Positions 8,574 to 18,015 of a stretch of 64,000 bases of DNA are shown here, in pieces. Source of the stretch: CADCTB01 sp963768975 (GTDB lineage: Bacteria; Actinomycetota; Acidimicrobiia; Acidimicrobiales; AC-14). Location: assembly GCA_963768975.1 (NCBI GenBank), contig CAVYKB010000012.1, positions 248,001-312,000 on the forward strand, read 5' to 3'. Each line of letters opens with the position of its first letter. Position 1 is the stretch's first letter. The notes beneath the pieces are model-generated. The model had not been told where the DNA came from. It saw nothing but the letters and a program-made list of their open reading frames with translations, and did not search any database. The translations under genes were made by a program, and so were the position numbers.

Positions 8574-9242
8574 TCAGCCGAGACGGTAGCCGACGCCCCA
8601 CACGGTGGCGAGGGGCAGGCCGGGGCCCAGCTTCTTGCGCAGCTGGCGCACGTGGACGTCGACGGTGCGCTCGTCGCCGTACCAGCCGTGGCCCCACACG
8701 CCGTCGAGGAGCTGCTGGCGGGTGAGGGCGAGGCCGGCGTTCTCCGCCAGGTAGCGCAGGAGGTCGAACTCGCGGGTGGTGAGGGCCACCACCTCGCCGC
8801 CGCGCCTGGCCTCCCGGCGCAGGAGGTCGACCTCCACGTCGCCGGCGACAAGCACCTCGGCGCTACGCGGTCCGTCGGTCCGGCGGAGAATGGCCTTCAC
8901 CCGGGCCACCAGCTCCCGGGGGGCGAACGGCTTGGTCAGGTAGTCGTCCGCGCCCAGCTCCAGCCCGAGCACCCGGTCGATCTCGCCGTCGCGTGCGGTC
9001 AGCATGAGGATGGGCACGTCGCCACCGGCCCGCAGGCGCCGGCACACCTCCAGCCCGTCCATGCCGCCGGGGAGGCCGACGTCGAGGATCACCATGCGGG
9101 GCCGCTGGTCCCGCACCGCCTCCAGCCCCCGCTCGCCCGTCCCCGCCTGCACCACCCGGAAACCCTCCTGGCGCAGGTACAGCTCGACCAGGTCGGCGAT
9201 GTTCCGGTCGTCCTCGACCACCACGACAGTCGCCTCGCTCAT
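8574..9242 (-). CDS. OmpR/PhoB-family response regulator
   Basis: An N-terminal receiver domain with acidic pair E10/D11 and phospho-acceptor D54 (MVILDVGLPGG), the switch region LMLTARD and the conserved lysine in YLTKPF. The C-terminal winged helix has VALTTREFDLLRYL and TVDVHVRQLRKKLG. 222 aa. It is transcribed first and the histidine kinase follows directly. Targets cannot be read from the window. Confidence 0.95.
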   Translation of the reverse strand: MSEATVVVVEDDRNIADLVELYLRQEGFRVVQAGTGERGLEAVRDQRPRMVILDVGLPGGMDGLEVCRRLRAGGDVPILMLTARDGEIDRVLGLELGADDYLTKPFAPRELVARVKAILRRTDGPRSAEVLVAGDVEVDLLRREARRGGEVVALTTREFDLLRYLAENAGLALTRQQLLDGVWGHGWYGDERTVDVHVRQLRKKLGPGLPLATVWGVGYRLG

Positions 9243-9562
9243 CCGCCGGCCATCGTCGCACGCCTTCCGTGGAGGATCGTGTGCACCAGGACTACAAATT
9301 CTGCTCGAACTCGCTTTGCGTCCACCGTGTGGCGCCGGCCCTAGCGGCGAGGAGCACCCGGAGTGCGGCGCCGTTCCGCGTGCATCGGGATCAAGAGGCC
9401 CCGCCGGCCCGGTGGGCGATGACGTGTGACGTCACGCCGGCATCGAGGAGCTGTCTGCGGCTCACTGCGGCGTGCTGCCCAGCGGCGATGGAAGCGATGA
9501 TCCGGTCGGTCTTCTCGGCGCCCCGGCCAACCAGGGGGGTGCGACAACTACGATCGTTGCAA
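9243..9562. other. Intergenic stretch between the regulator and trpC
   Basis: 320 nt between divergent genes. It must hold the promoters for the two-component operon and for trpC. The middle contains a decayed minus-strand coding fragment (9391-9546, listed separately) and a short palindrome TGACGTCA at 9429. No Trp-rich leader peptide, T-box or riboswitch was recognised. Confidence 0.5.
9391..9546 (-). pseudogene. Relic of an AbiEi/DUF559-type N-terminal domain
   Basis: A minus-strand frame reads TDRIIASIAAGQHAAVSRRQ followed by LLDAGVTSHVIAHRAGGAS and then a stop. This is the pattern of the N-terminal winged-helix of AbiEi antitoxin / DUF559 proteins (IAxxQ-GxVxRxQLLxxG). The expected continuation (a basic, 'GLLIPMHAERR'-like stretch) lies in another frame and no toxin or nuclease domain follows. 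It is most likely the remnant of a deleted gene; confidence is limited because the fragment is short. Confidence 0.4.
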
Positions 9563-10342
9563 ATGGGAACTGTCCTCGACCGCATCGTCGCTGCCCACCG
9601 GGAGGCGGCGGCGGCCGACACCCGGGATCCGGGCAAGCTCAGGGAACAGGCGGAGGCGGCGCCGCCGCCCCGCAAGTTCCGGAAGTCCATGGGCCGCTGG
9701 GGCCTCGACGTGATCGCCGAGTTCAAGCGGCGGTCACCTTCGAAGGGCGACCTCGCCCCCGACCTCGATCCCGCCGCCCTGGCCCAGGCCTACGCCGCCG
9801 GCGGGGCCGTCGCCCTGTCGGTGCTCACCGACCATGAGTTCTTCGGCGGCTCGCCGGAGGACCTGGCCGCCGCCCGAGACGCCACCAACCTGCCGGTCCT
9901 GCGCAAGGACTTCACCGTCGACGAGCGCGACATCTACGACGCCCGCATCATGGGCGCCGACGCCGTCCTGCTGATCGTCGCCGCCCTCTCAGACGAGGAG
10001 CTGAAGAAGTTCCGGGCCCTGGCCCACGACCTCGGCATGGCCGCCATCGTGGAAGTCCACGACGCGGACGAGATGAAGCGGTCGCTGCCGGCGCACCCCG
10101 ACATCATGGGCGTCAACCAGCGCGACCTCCGCACGTTCGAAGTCGACAAGAGCCGGGCGATCCGCCTGTCCCGCAGCATTCCCGCCGGCATGCTGAAAGT
10201 GGCCGAGTCGGGCATCGAGAGCGCGCAGGACCTCGTCCGCCTGCGCGACGCCGGTTACGACGGCGCCCTCGTCGGCGAGCATCTGATCACCGCACCTGAC
10301 CCCGCAGAGGCACTCCGGCGGCTGAGAGAAGGGACCGCATGA
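9563..10342 (+). CDS. trpC: Indole-3-glycerol phosphate synthase TrpC
   Basis: Closes the indole ring from CdRP in tryptophan synthesis. From ATG 9563 the 259-residue barrel starts MGTVLDRIVAAHREAAAA and carries the TrpC signatures VIAEFKRRSPSKG, PVLRKDFTVDE, GVNQRDLRTFEVD and AESGIES. The longer upstream frame has no TrpC-like sequence and is discarded. The stop overlaps the trpB2 start by 4 nt. Confidence 0.96.
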   Translation: MGTVLDRIVAAHREAAAADTRDPGKLREQAEAAPPPRKFRKSMGRWGLDVIAEFKRRSPSKGDLAPDLDPAALAQAYAAGGAVALSVLTDHEFFGGSPEDLAAARDATNLPVLRKDFTVDERDIYDARIMGADAVLLIVAALSDEELKKFRALAHDLGMAAIVEVHDADEMKRSLPAHPDIMGVNQRDLRTFEVDKSRAIRLSRSIPAGMLKVAESGIESAQDLVRLRDAGYDGALVGEHLITAPDPAEALRRLREGTA

Positions 10343-11598
10343 GCACCATCGACCGCTGGACACTGCCCGCCGACCGCGTCCCGCCGGCGTGGTTCAACGT
10401 CGTCCCCCATCTGCCGACGCCGCTGCAGCCGCCGCTGCACCCGGCGACCCGCCAGCCCGTGGGCCCTGACGACCTGGCGCCGCTGTTCCCCATGGCCCTG
10501 ATCGGCCAGGAAGTGACCGCCGAGCCGTGGGTTGACGTCCCGGGCGAGGTGCTCGACATCCTGCGCACCTGGCGCCCCACGCCCTTGGTCCGCGCCCGCC
10601 GGCTCGAGGAGGCCCTCGGCACGCCGGCCCGCATCTACTTCAAGGACGAGTCGGTGTCGCCGGCGGGCTCCCACAAGCCGAACACCGCCATCGCCCAGGC
10701 GTTCTATAACAAGCAGGAGGGCGTCACCCGCCTGGCCACCGAGACCGGCGCCGGCCAGTGGGGGAGTGCCCTGTCCCTGGCCTGCGCCCTGTTCGGCATG
10801 GAGTGCAAGGTCTACATGGTCCGGGCGTCGTACGAGCAGAAGCCGTACCGGCGGATCATGATCGAGACGTGGGGCGGCTCCGTGGTGCCCTCGCCGGTCG
10901 ACGACCCCACCCACACCGGCTCGCTCGGCTCCGCCATCAGCGACGCGGTGCGGGATGCCGCCACCCGGGACGACACCCACTACGCCCTCGGCTCGGTCCT
11001 GAACCACGTCCTGCTCCACCAGACCGTCATCGGCCTCGAGGCCAAGGAGCAGCTGGCCCTGGCTGGCGAGGGGCTGCCCGACGTCGTCATCGGCAGCTGC
11101 GGCGGCGGCTCCAATCTGGCCGGCATCGCGTTGCCCTTCGTGCCCGACGCCGGCGTGCGTCTGGTCGCCGTCGAGCCGTCCTCCTGCCCGACGTTGACCT
11201 CGGGGCGGTTCGACTACGACTTCGGCGACACCGCCGGCATGACGCCGCTGCTGGCCATGTACACCCTGGGCCACGACTTCGTGCCCCCGCCGATCCACGC
11301 CGGCGGCCTCCGCTACCACGGTGACGCCCCCATCATCTCCAACCTGGTCCAGGCCGGCCGGATGGAGGCGGTGGCCTATCCCCAAGGCAAGGTGTTCGAC
11401 GCCGCCGTCCAGTTCGCCCGCACCCAAGGCAGCATCCCGGCGCCCGAGACCTCCCACGCCATACGGGCCGCCGTCGACGAGGCGCTGCTGGCCAAGGAGG
11501 AGGGCGCGGAGAGGGTGATCCTGTTCTCCTACTCCGGTCACGGCCTGCTCGACCTGTCCGCCTATGACGACTACCTGAACGACCGTCTGGACGGGTGA
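10339..11598 (+). CDS. trpB2: TrpB2-type tryptophan synthase beta-like protein
   Basis: A PLP enzyme of the TrpB2 (stand-alone) branch. It is longer than TrpB1 at the N-terminus, with PLHPATRQPVGPDDLAPLFP, and carries the TrpB2-style FKDESVSPAGSHKPNTA with the PLP lysine at K113. ETGAGQWGSALS and the phosphate loop SCGGGSNLAG follow. 419 aa. TrpB2 enzymes act on indole or O-phosphoserine without TrpA contact; a salvage role for indole is the usual suggestion. It is coupled to trpC, while a normal trpB lies only 1.7 kb downstream. Confidence 0.93.
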   Translation: MSTIDRWTLPADRVPPAWFNVVPHLPTPLQPPLHPATRQPVGPDDLAPLFPMALIGQEVTAEPWVDVPGEVLDILRTWRPTPLVRARRLEEALGTPARIYFKDESVSPAGSHKPNTAIAQAFYNKQEGVTRLATETGAGQWGSALSLACALFGMECKVYMVRASYEQKPYRRIMIETWGGSVVPSPVDDPTHTGSLGSAISDAVRDAATRDDTHYALGSVLNHVLLHQTVIGLEAKEQLALAGEGLPDVVIGSCGGGSNLAGIALPFVPDAGVRLVAVEPSSCPTLTSGRFDYDFGDTAGMTPLLAMYTLGHDFVPPPIHAGGLRYHGDAPIISNLVQAGRMEAVAYPQGKVFDAAVQFARTQGSIPAPETSHAIRAAVDEALLAKEEGAERVILFSYSGHGLLDLSAYDDYLNDRLDG

Positions 11599-11759
11599 GG
11601 CGGGCGCTGGCCGGGGCGGCGCTCGCCACCGGGCGCAGCGGTCCGGGCGATCGAGGCGAGGCGGTCTGGGGCTTCTACCTCGCGCTCTTGGGCGTGATCG
11701 TCATGCTCGCGAGCCCTTTGTCCTCGTTCACGCTGTGGCTCTGCACCGGGAGCTGCTAG
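11595..11759 (+). CDS. Small single-pass membrane protein (hypothetical)
   Basis: A 54-codon frame starting at GTG 11595 with a 4-nt overlap to trpB2 (GTGA), the same coupling used elsewhere in this operon. It encodes a basic N-terminus (MRRALAGAALATGRSG) followed by one hydrophobic helix (WGFYLALLGVIVMLASPL) and a short tail ending in Cys. The overlap and the well-formed helix suggest it is real; no family is recognised. Confidence 0.5.
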   Translation: MRRALAGAALATGRSGPGDRGEAVWGFYLALLGVIVMLASPLSSFTLWLCTGSC

Positions 11760-12574
11760 GGCAGCTTCAACAGGCCGGGCAGGCGGAACGCCAGCCATGG
11801 CTTGGTGCCCCACGGCAGCACCTGCATCTTCAGCACCGGGCCGGCGAGGCCGGTGCGGTGCCACGCCAGCAGCATGACGGCCCGGGGGTCGGCCCACAGG
11901 TGGCAGTCCACCCGCCGGTCCGACGGATCCTCGATGACCAGCCCCCCGTCGGCGAACACAAAGTGGTACCGCCCGCCTCCCCGCACCCGGATGTCGTAGG
12001 TGGCTCGCACGCCGGCGATCTTCTCGGGATTGACCGCGAAGTCCGGCCGGGCCAGTGACCGGTACATCGGGCAGATGAACCCCTCGAACGCCACCCGGGC
12101 GTCACGCTGCTCGATCCGCCAGCGCCCTTCCGTGGCCTCCGCCAGGTCGAGACCGTGGACCATCGACTCGTTCAGGATGTGCCCGGCCAGGGTGATGGCC
12201 GTCACCTTGATGCCCGCCAGCCACAGTCGGGGCTCGGTGCCCCGCATGCCCTGGGCGATGCGCAGGAACTCGCCGGCGGCCCGCTCGAGTCGCTCCGCCA
12301 GGGCCGAGGGTTCGCAGACCGCCTCGTCCCGCACCTTGGCCTGGGTCAGCTCGGCCAGGTCGCAGAGGTCGTCGAGCGCCACTGGCAGCTCGTTCAGCAG
12401 GTCAAGGTCGACCTCGTAGACGTGGGTGATGTGGGCCGCAAGCTGGCCGGCGGTCCACACCCCGAGCGCCGGCGCCGCGGGGTCGGGGACGGCGCGGATC
12501 AGGGTCGCGATCCGGCTAGCCATGGACGCTACCGCCGAAAGCGCTTCAGACCAGCCGACCAGGGTCGGAGGCAT
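11756..12574 (-). CDS. Mycothiol-maleylpyruvate-isomerase/DinB-like N-domain with SCP2-like C-domain
   Basis: From ATG 12574 the protein is 272 aa. The N-terminal part (AAHITHVYEVDLDLLNE ... GHILNESMVHGLDLAEA) is the four-helix DinB/maleylpyruvate-isomerase-like fold, in which His residues bind a metal. The C-terminal part (YRFVFADGGLVIEDP-like, with RVDCHLWADPRAVMLLAW) resembles a sterol-carrier SCP2 domain. Such fusions are common in actinobacteria and many are of unknown function. ATG 12523 is an alternative start. It faces trpF with only 37 nt between starts. Confidence 0.75.
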   Translation of the reverse strand: MPPTLVGWSEALSAVASMASRIATLIRAVPDPAAPALGVWTAGQLAAHITHVYEVDLDLLNELPVALDDLCDLAELTQAKVRDEAVCEPSALAERLERAAGEFLRIAQGMRGTEPRLWLAGIKVTAITLAGHILNESMVHGLDLAEATEGRWRIEQRDARVAFEGFICPMYRSLARPDFAVNPEKIAGVRATYDIRVRGGGRYHFVFADGGLVIEDPSDRRVDCHLWADPRAVMLLAWHRTGLAGPVLKMQVLPWGTKPWLAFRLPGLLKLP

Positions 12575-12611
12575 GGCCGGCAATAGAACCACAAACCGGT
12601 ACCGTCGGGGG

Positions 12612-13262
12612 GTGTTCGTCAAGATTTGTGGCACGACCAGCGAGCCGGATGCGTTGCTGGCCGTGGCCATGGGCGCCGACGCGGTGGGCTTCATCTTCGC
12701 CCCCTCGCCTCGCCAGATCGCCCCGGGGATCGCGTCGGACATCGTCAAGCGGCTCCCGCCGGAGGTCATGACCGTGGGCGTCTTCCGTGATGAGGCGCCG
12801 CCCCGTGTCGTCGAGATCGTCAACACCGTGGGCCTGCGGGCCGCCCAACTCCACGGCCACGAGACCGCCGACCAGGCCCACTGGGTGCGGGAGCGGGTGC
12901 CGTTCCTGATCCAGGTCTTCCCCGCGGGCGCCCCGGCGGTGGCGAAGGCGCCCGACTACGGGGCCGACGTGATCATGCTCGACTCGCCCCGTCCCGGCTC
13001 CGGCCAGATCTTCGACTGGACCCTCGCCGAAGTGCCCGACGGCATGCGCCTCATGCTGGCCGGCGGGCTCACGCCTCTCAACGTGGTCGAGGCCATCGCC
13101 CGGGTCCACCCCTGGGGGGTCGACGTCGTGAGCGGCGTGGAAAGGTCGCCCGGGGTGAAGGATCCGGTCAAGGTCCGGGCGTTTATCAAGGCTGCGAAGT
13201 CGACCGAAGAGCCCGAATATGAGGCGACGGCCGCCGCCCCCTTCGACCAGGATGACCTGTAG
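12612..13262 (+). CDS. trpF: Phosphoribosylanthranilate isomerase TrpF
   Basis: Isomerises PRA to CdRP, the substrate of TrpC. From GTG 12612 it reads MFVKICGTTSEPDALLAVAMG with the catalytic Cys in KICG. AVGFIFAPSPRQI and QLHGHE follow, and the catalytic Asp lies in MLDSPRPGSGQIFDW. 216 aa plus an acidic tail (STEEPEYEATAAAPFDQDDL). Its presence as a separate gene means HisA need not act as PriA. The stop directly abuts the trpB start. Confidence 0.96.
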   Translation: MFVKICGTTSEPDALLAVAMGADAVGFIFAPSPRQIAPGIASDIVKRLPPEVMTVGVFRDEAPPRVVEIVNTVGLRAAQLHGHETADQAHWVRERVPFLIQVFPAGAPAVAKAPDYGADVIMLDSPRPGSGQIFDWTLAEVPDGMRLMLAGGLTPLNVVEAIARVHPWGVDVVSGVERSPGVKDPVKVRAFIKAAKSTEEPEYEATAAAPFDQDDL

Positions 13263-14444
<1,182 letters not shown>

Positions 14445-14458
14445 TCGCAGGGCTACTC

Positions 14459-14473
14459 TATGCATGCAACATA
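14459..14473. promoter_or_regulatory. Inverted repeat TATG-N7-CATA upstream of padR
   Basis: TATG CATGCAA CATA, just after the trpB stop and 25 nt before the preferred padR start. PadR proteins often bind short A/T-ended inverted repeats in front of their own genes, so this is a candidate autoregulatory operator (inference). Confidence 0.4.
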
Positions 14474-14498
14474 CAGCGGTATAGGGGAGCTCAGGTCG

Positions 14499-14843
14499 GT
14501 GGGACACGATTTCGAGAGCGACGTCGCACATCCGAGGGCGCTGCTCGCGCCCTGCCTCCTGTTGCTCCTCGCCGAGGCCCCGGGGCACGGCTACGAGCTC
14601 ATGGAACGGCTCAAGCCTCTTGGATTCGACTGGGGTGGCCCCGGCCCCATCTACCGGGAGCTGCGCTCCCTCGAGAACTCCGGCCTGGTCGCCTCGGCCT
14701 GGTCGGCCCCCCGTGCCGGGCCCGTGCCACGCGTCTACGAGCTGACCGCCGAGGGCCGCAACTCGCTCGACCGCTGCGCCGGCAACGTGGTGGAGCTCTC
14801 CACCCTCCTCAACCAGTTCCTCGGACGTCATCGCGCCCTCTGA
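14499..14843 (+). CDS. PadR-family transcriptional regulator
   Basis: A winged-helix repressor of about 114 aa: LLLLLAEAPGHGYELMERL, FDWGGPGPIYRELRSLENSG and VYELTAEGRNSLDR are the PadR signature in order. An ATG at 14460 extends the frame, but it lies inside an inverted repeat. GTG 14499 has a GGGGAG ribosome site at the right distance and gives the normal PadR N-terminus. Its position between trpB and trpA is unusual and suggests control of the distal trp/fab genes by a small aromatic ligand (inference). Confidence 0.88.
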   Translation: MGHDFESDVAHPRALLAPCLLLLLAEAPGHGYELMERLKPLGFDWGGPGPIYRELRSLENSGLVASAWSAPRAGPVPRVYELTAEGRNSLDRCAGNVVELSTLLNQFLGRHRAL

Positions 14844-14855
14844 CACACTGATCGG

Positions 14856-15632
14856 GTGACCATCGAGTCGGCGCTGCGCGCCAAGCGTGACGCCGGCCGC
14901 AAGCTCCTCGTGCCTTATCTCACGGGCGGGTTGGGCGAGGACTGGGTGCAGGCGGTCGAGGCGGTCGCCGCGGCCGGCGCCGACGCCATCGAGGTCGGCC
15001 TGCCGTTCTCAGACCCGGTGATGGACGGGCCGGTCATCCAGGAGGCGTCCCAGCAGGCGCTGGCCGCCGGCGCCACGCCAGCGTCGATCCTCGCCGCCCT
15101 GGCCAAGGCCGACGTCGACGTCCCCCTGGTGGCGATGACCTACTACAACGTCGTTTTCAGGGCCGGGCACCGCCGCTTCGCCCGGTCGCTGGTGGAGCAG
15201 GGTGTGTCGGGTGCCATCGTCCCCGACCTGCCGCTGGTCGAGCTGGACGAGTGGAGCAGGGCCGCCGACGACGCCGGCGTGGAGACCATCCTCCTCGTCG
15301 CCCCGAACACCCCCGACGCGACCCTTGCCGAGATCTGCGCCCGGAGCCACGGCTGGATCTACGGCGTGGCGGTCATGGGGGTCACCGGGGAGCGGTCGAC
15401 GCTGGCATCGACAGCCAGCACCCTCGGCCGCCGGCTCAAGGCCGCCACCGACAAGCCGGTCCTCCTCGGCGTCGGCCTCGGGACGCCGGCCCAGGCCGCG
15501 GAGGCGGCTGCCGATGCGGACGGCGTGATCGTCGGCTCCGCCCTGGTCCGCCGGCTGCTCGATGGCGCCGGCCCCGACGGCGCTGCCGCGTTCGTCGCCG
15601 AGCTGCGGGCTGGCCTCGACACCCGGACGTAA
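14856..15632 (+). CDS. trpA: Tryptophan synthase alpha chain TrpA
   Basis: Cleaves indole-glycerol phosphate to indole. The catalytic acids are E46 in AIEVGLPFSDP and D57 in MDGPVIQEAS. The chain continues with TYYNVVFRAGHRRF, VPDLPLVE, APNTPDATL, YGVAVMGVTGER and the phosphate loop VGLGTPAQA / IVGSALVRRL. 258 aa, GTG start, 12 nt after padR. Confidence 0.96.
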   Translation: MTIESALRAKRDAGRKLLVPYLTGGLGEDWVQAVEAVAAAGADAIEVGLPFSDPVMDGPVIQEASQQALAAGATPASILAALAKADVDVPLVAMTYYNVVFRAGHRRFARSLVEQGVSGAIVPDLPLVELDEWSRAADDAGVETILLVAPNTPDATLAEICARSHGWIYGVAVMGVTGERSTLASTASTLGRRLKAATDKPVLLGVGLGTPAQAAEAAADADGVIVGSALVRRLLDGAGPDGAAAFVAELRAGLDTRT

Positions 15633-15663
15633 CCTTTCCGCCGCCTCCGGGTCAAAGAGTGCA

Positions 15664-16563
15664 GTGGCCGTTGCAGCACTGTTCCCCGGGCAGGGAACGC
15701 AGACCCCGCGCATGGGCGAGCCCTGGCGCGCCACACCGGCGTGGGAAGTGGTGGAAAGGGCTGAGAGCGCGCTGAACCAGCCCCTCGCTTATCTGCTGCT
15801 CGACGCCTCCGGCGAGGACCTAAGCCGCACCCGCGACGCCCAGTTGGCCGTGCTCTTGGCGTCCCTGCTGGCCTGGGAGGCAGTACGGGATCGGATCGAG
15901 GCGCCCGTCGCCTTCGCCGGCCACTCCCTCGGCCAGATCACCGCCCTCATCGCCTCCGGCGCCCTGAGCCTCGAGGACGGCGTGCGCTTGGCCGTCGCCC
16001 GGGCCGACGCCACCCAGGCCGCAGCCGATGCCACTCCCGGCCGCATGGCCGCCCTGATCGGCGCCGACATCGACACCGCAGAGAAGGCCTGCACCGACGC
16101 CGAGGCGTGGGTGGCCAACGACAACGCCCCAGGACAGGTCGTCATCGGCGGCACCGCCGAGGGGGTCGAGGCCGCCAGCGCCCGCGCCGGCGACCTCGGC
16201 GTGCGCCGGGTCGTCGCCCTCAACGTGGGCGCCGCGTTCCACACGCCGCTGATGCAGGCCGCGGCCGATGCACTGGTGCCCGTCCTGGCCGCTACCCCGT
16301 TCGGGATGCCCTCGGCGCCGGTCGTCTGCAACACAGACGCCCGGCCCCACGCCGGCGCCGGCGGCTGGCCCGAGCGGCTCCGTGAACATCTGATTTCGCC
16401 CGTCCGGTGGCGCTCCACGGTGGAGACACTGGTCGAGATGGGTAGTGGCACATTCGTAGAGGTCGGCCCCGGCAAAGTGCTCGCCGGCCTCGCCAAGCGC
16501 ACCGTCGGCGCCGCAGTGACCCTGCGCAGCGTCACGGTGCCCGCCGATGCGGAGGACGCATAG
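15664..16563 (+). CDS. fabD: Malonyl-CoA:ACP transacylase FabD
   Basis: Loads malonyl groups onto ACP for type II fatty-acid synthesis. From GTG 15664 the protein starts MAVAALFPGQGTQTPRM. It carries the nucleophile S88 in GHSLGQITAL, the AFHTPLM histidine region and VEVGPGKVLAGL. 299 aa. It opens a fab operon that continues through fabI. Confidence 0.95.
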   Translation: MAVAALFPGQGTQTPRMGEPWRATPAWEVVERAESALNQPLAYLLLDASGEDLSRTRDAQLAVLLASLLAWEAVRDRIEAPVAFAGHSLGQITALIASGALSLEDGVRLAVARADATQAAADATPGRMAALIGADIDTAEKACTDAEAWVANDNAPGQVVIGGTAEGVEAASARAGDLGVRRVVALNVGAAFHTPLMQAAADALVPVLAATPFGMPSAPVVCNTDARPHAGAGGWPERLREHLISPVRWRSTVETLVEMGSGTFVEVGPGKVLAGLAKRTVGAAVTLRSVTVPADAEDA

Positions 16564-16836
16564 ATGGAAACCGGAACGATCCACGGCGAGACCCTGGCGG
16601 TCCCGGAACGGGTCATCGTGGCGCCGGCACACGGCACCTTCCGCCCGGTGGAGGACGGCGGCCTGGCGTCGGAGCTCCCGGTCGAGGAGGAGCAGGTCAT
16701 CGGCTTCGTGGAGGGCAAGGGCCACTCCACGCCGGTGCGCTCGCCCTTCGGCGGCAAGCTCATGGGGCTCCTGGCCCACGCCGGCGAGCGGGTCCGTGAG
16801 GGTCAGCCCGTCGCCTGGCTACGCTGCGCGCATTGA
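16564..16836 (+). CDS. Small biotinyl/lipoyl-like single-domain protein
   Basis: A 90-residue protein starting immediately after the fabD stop. The sequence folds well as a biotin/lipoyl barrel: VIVAPAHGTFRPVE, a central turn FVEGKGHSTPVRSPFGG and the closing LLAHAGERVREGQPVAWL. The biotinylation motif AMKM is absent; only K52 (EGKG) lies near the modification turn. In a fatty-acid operon this could be a degenerate BCCP, a scaffold, or a carrier modified in another way. Function not assigned. Confidence 0.75.
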   Translation: METGTIHGETLAVPERVIVAPAHGTFRPVEDGGLASELPVEEEQVIGFVEGKGHSTPVRSPFGGKLMGLLAHAGERVREGQPVAWLRCAH

Positions 16837-16867
16837 CGGCCATCGCGCGCCGCGCAGAAAGCGAACA

Positions 16868-17854
16868 TTGAGCGCGCTGAAGGTAGCCATCGCCGGCGTG
16901 GGGATGGCGGTCCCGGAGCGCCGGGTCACCAACTTCGATCTGGCCCGGACGGTCGACACCAGCGACGAGTGGATCACCGAGCGCACGGGCATCAAGGAGC
17001 GCCGGGTCGCGGGCGAGGGTGAGACCACCGCCAGCCTGGCCATCGAGGCCGGCCTGGGCGCCATCAAGGACGCCGGCCTCGACGCTGCCGATATCAGCTT
17101 GTGCATCGTCGCCACCTGCACCTCCGAGCAGCCCATCCCGCCCACCAGCTCCTTCGTGCAGGAGGGTCTCGGCCTGCGCTGCGGTGCGTTCGACATCGAC
17201 GCCGCGTGCTCGGGCTTCGTCTACGCCATGGTCGCCGGCGCTTCCATGGTCGCCACCGGTGCGTGCGGGCCGGTCCTGGTCATCGGAGCCGAGACGCTCA
17301 CCCGCGTCGTCGACCCCCTCGACCGGTCGACGGTGATCCTCTTCGGCGACGGCGCCGGCGCCGTCGTGCTGACCGCCAGCGACGAGCCGGGCCTGCTGGC
17401 CTGGGACCTCGGCTGCGACGGTTCCCTCACCGGCCTGCTCGGCATCCCTGCCGGCGGTAGCCGCATGCCGACCTCGGCGGAGACCCTCGCCGGCGGCGAG
17501 CACTGGCTCAAGATGGATGGCCGCGAGGTCTTCCGCCGCGCGGTGCGGGTCATCGTCGACTCCGCCCGGATCACGCTGGACCAGGCTGGCATGACTGCGG
17601 ACGACATCGCGTTGTTCGTGCCCCACCAGGCCAACGTCCGCATCATCGACTCGGCTGCCAACAAGCTGGGCCTGCCGCCGGAGCGCTGCTTCGTCAATAT
17701 CGACCGCTACGGCAACACGTCTGCCGCGTCGGTGCCCATCGCCCTGGCCGAGGCGGCCGAGGCCGGGCGACTGAGCCCCGGGGACGTCGTGCTCCTGTCC
17801 GGCTTCGGCGCCGGCATGTCGTGGGCCAGCGCGATCGTCCGCTGGAGCCGGTAA
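16868..17854 (+). CDS. fabH: 3-oxoacyl-ACP synthase III FabH
   Basis: Starts fatty-acid chains by condensing an acyl-CoA with malonyl-ACP. From TTG 16868 it begins MSALKVAIAGVGMAVPERRV. The Cys-His-Asn triad is visible in DIDAACSGFVYAM, VPHQANVRIID and RYGNTSAASVPIALAE. 328 aa. The frame extends upstream but overlaps the lipoyl-like gene without FabH sequence. A structured GC-rich gap follows before fabG. Confidence 0.94.
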   Translation: MSALKVAIAGVGMAVPERRVTNFDLARTVDTSDEWITERTGIKERRVAGEGETTASLAIEAGLGAIKDAGLDAADISLCIVATCTSEQPIPPTSSFVQEGLGLRCGAFDIDAACSGFVYAMVAGASMVATGACGPVLVIGAETLTRVVDPLDRSTVILFGDGAGAVVLTASDEPGLLAWDLGCDGSLTGLLGIPAGGSRMPTSAETLAGGEHWLKMDGREVFRRAVRVIVDSARITLDQAGMTADDIALFVPHQANVRIIDSAANKLGLPPERCFVNIDRYGNTSAASVPIALAEAAEAGRLSPGDVVLLSGFGAGMSWASAIVRWSR

Positions 17855-18015
17855 TGCTTCGACCTCACTCGCTCGCTGCGCTCGCTCCGTTCGGTCGAGG
17901 TGATCGTGCTCCGGCCGGCCCGCAAAGCGGGCCCGGCCTCCGCCGTCCTTCTTTGCCGGCAGCCGCCGGGGCCGCCTGCGGCGGCGGGCGCGGCCGCCAG
18001 CGAGGTCATTGCTAG
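17855..18015. repeat. Structured GC-rich intergenic segment before fabG
   Basis: 161 nt without a gene. It holds a perfect hairpin GGCCCGC-AAA-GCGGGCC at about 17918-17934 and a mirrored CTTCGACC...GGTCGAGG pair. The block starting GCTCCGGCCG at about 17909 resembles one at about 21769 in front of fabI, sharing CGGCCTCCGCCGT. Confidence 0.5.

Noticed and set aside
9243..9562. A possible trp attenuator or leader peptide before trpC
   Set aside because: No run of Trp codons and no alternative terminator pair was found.
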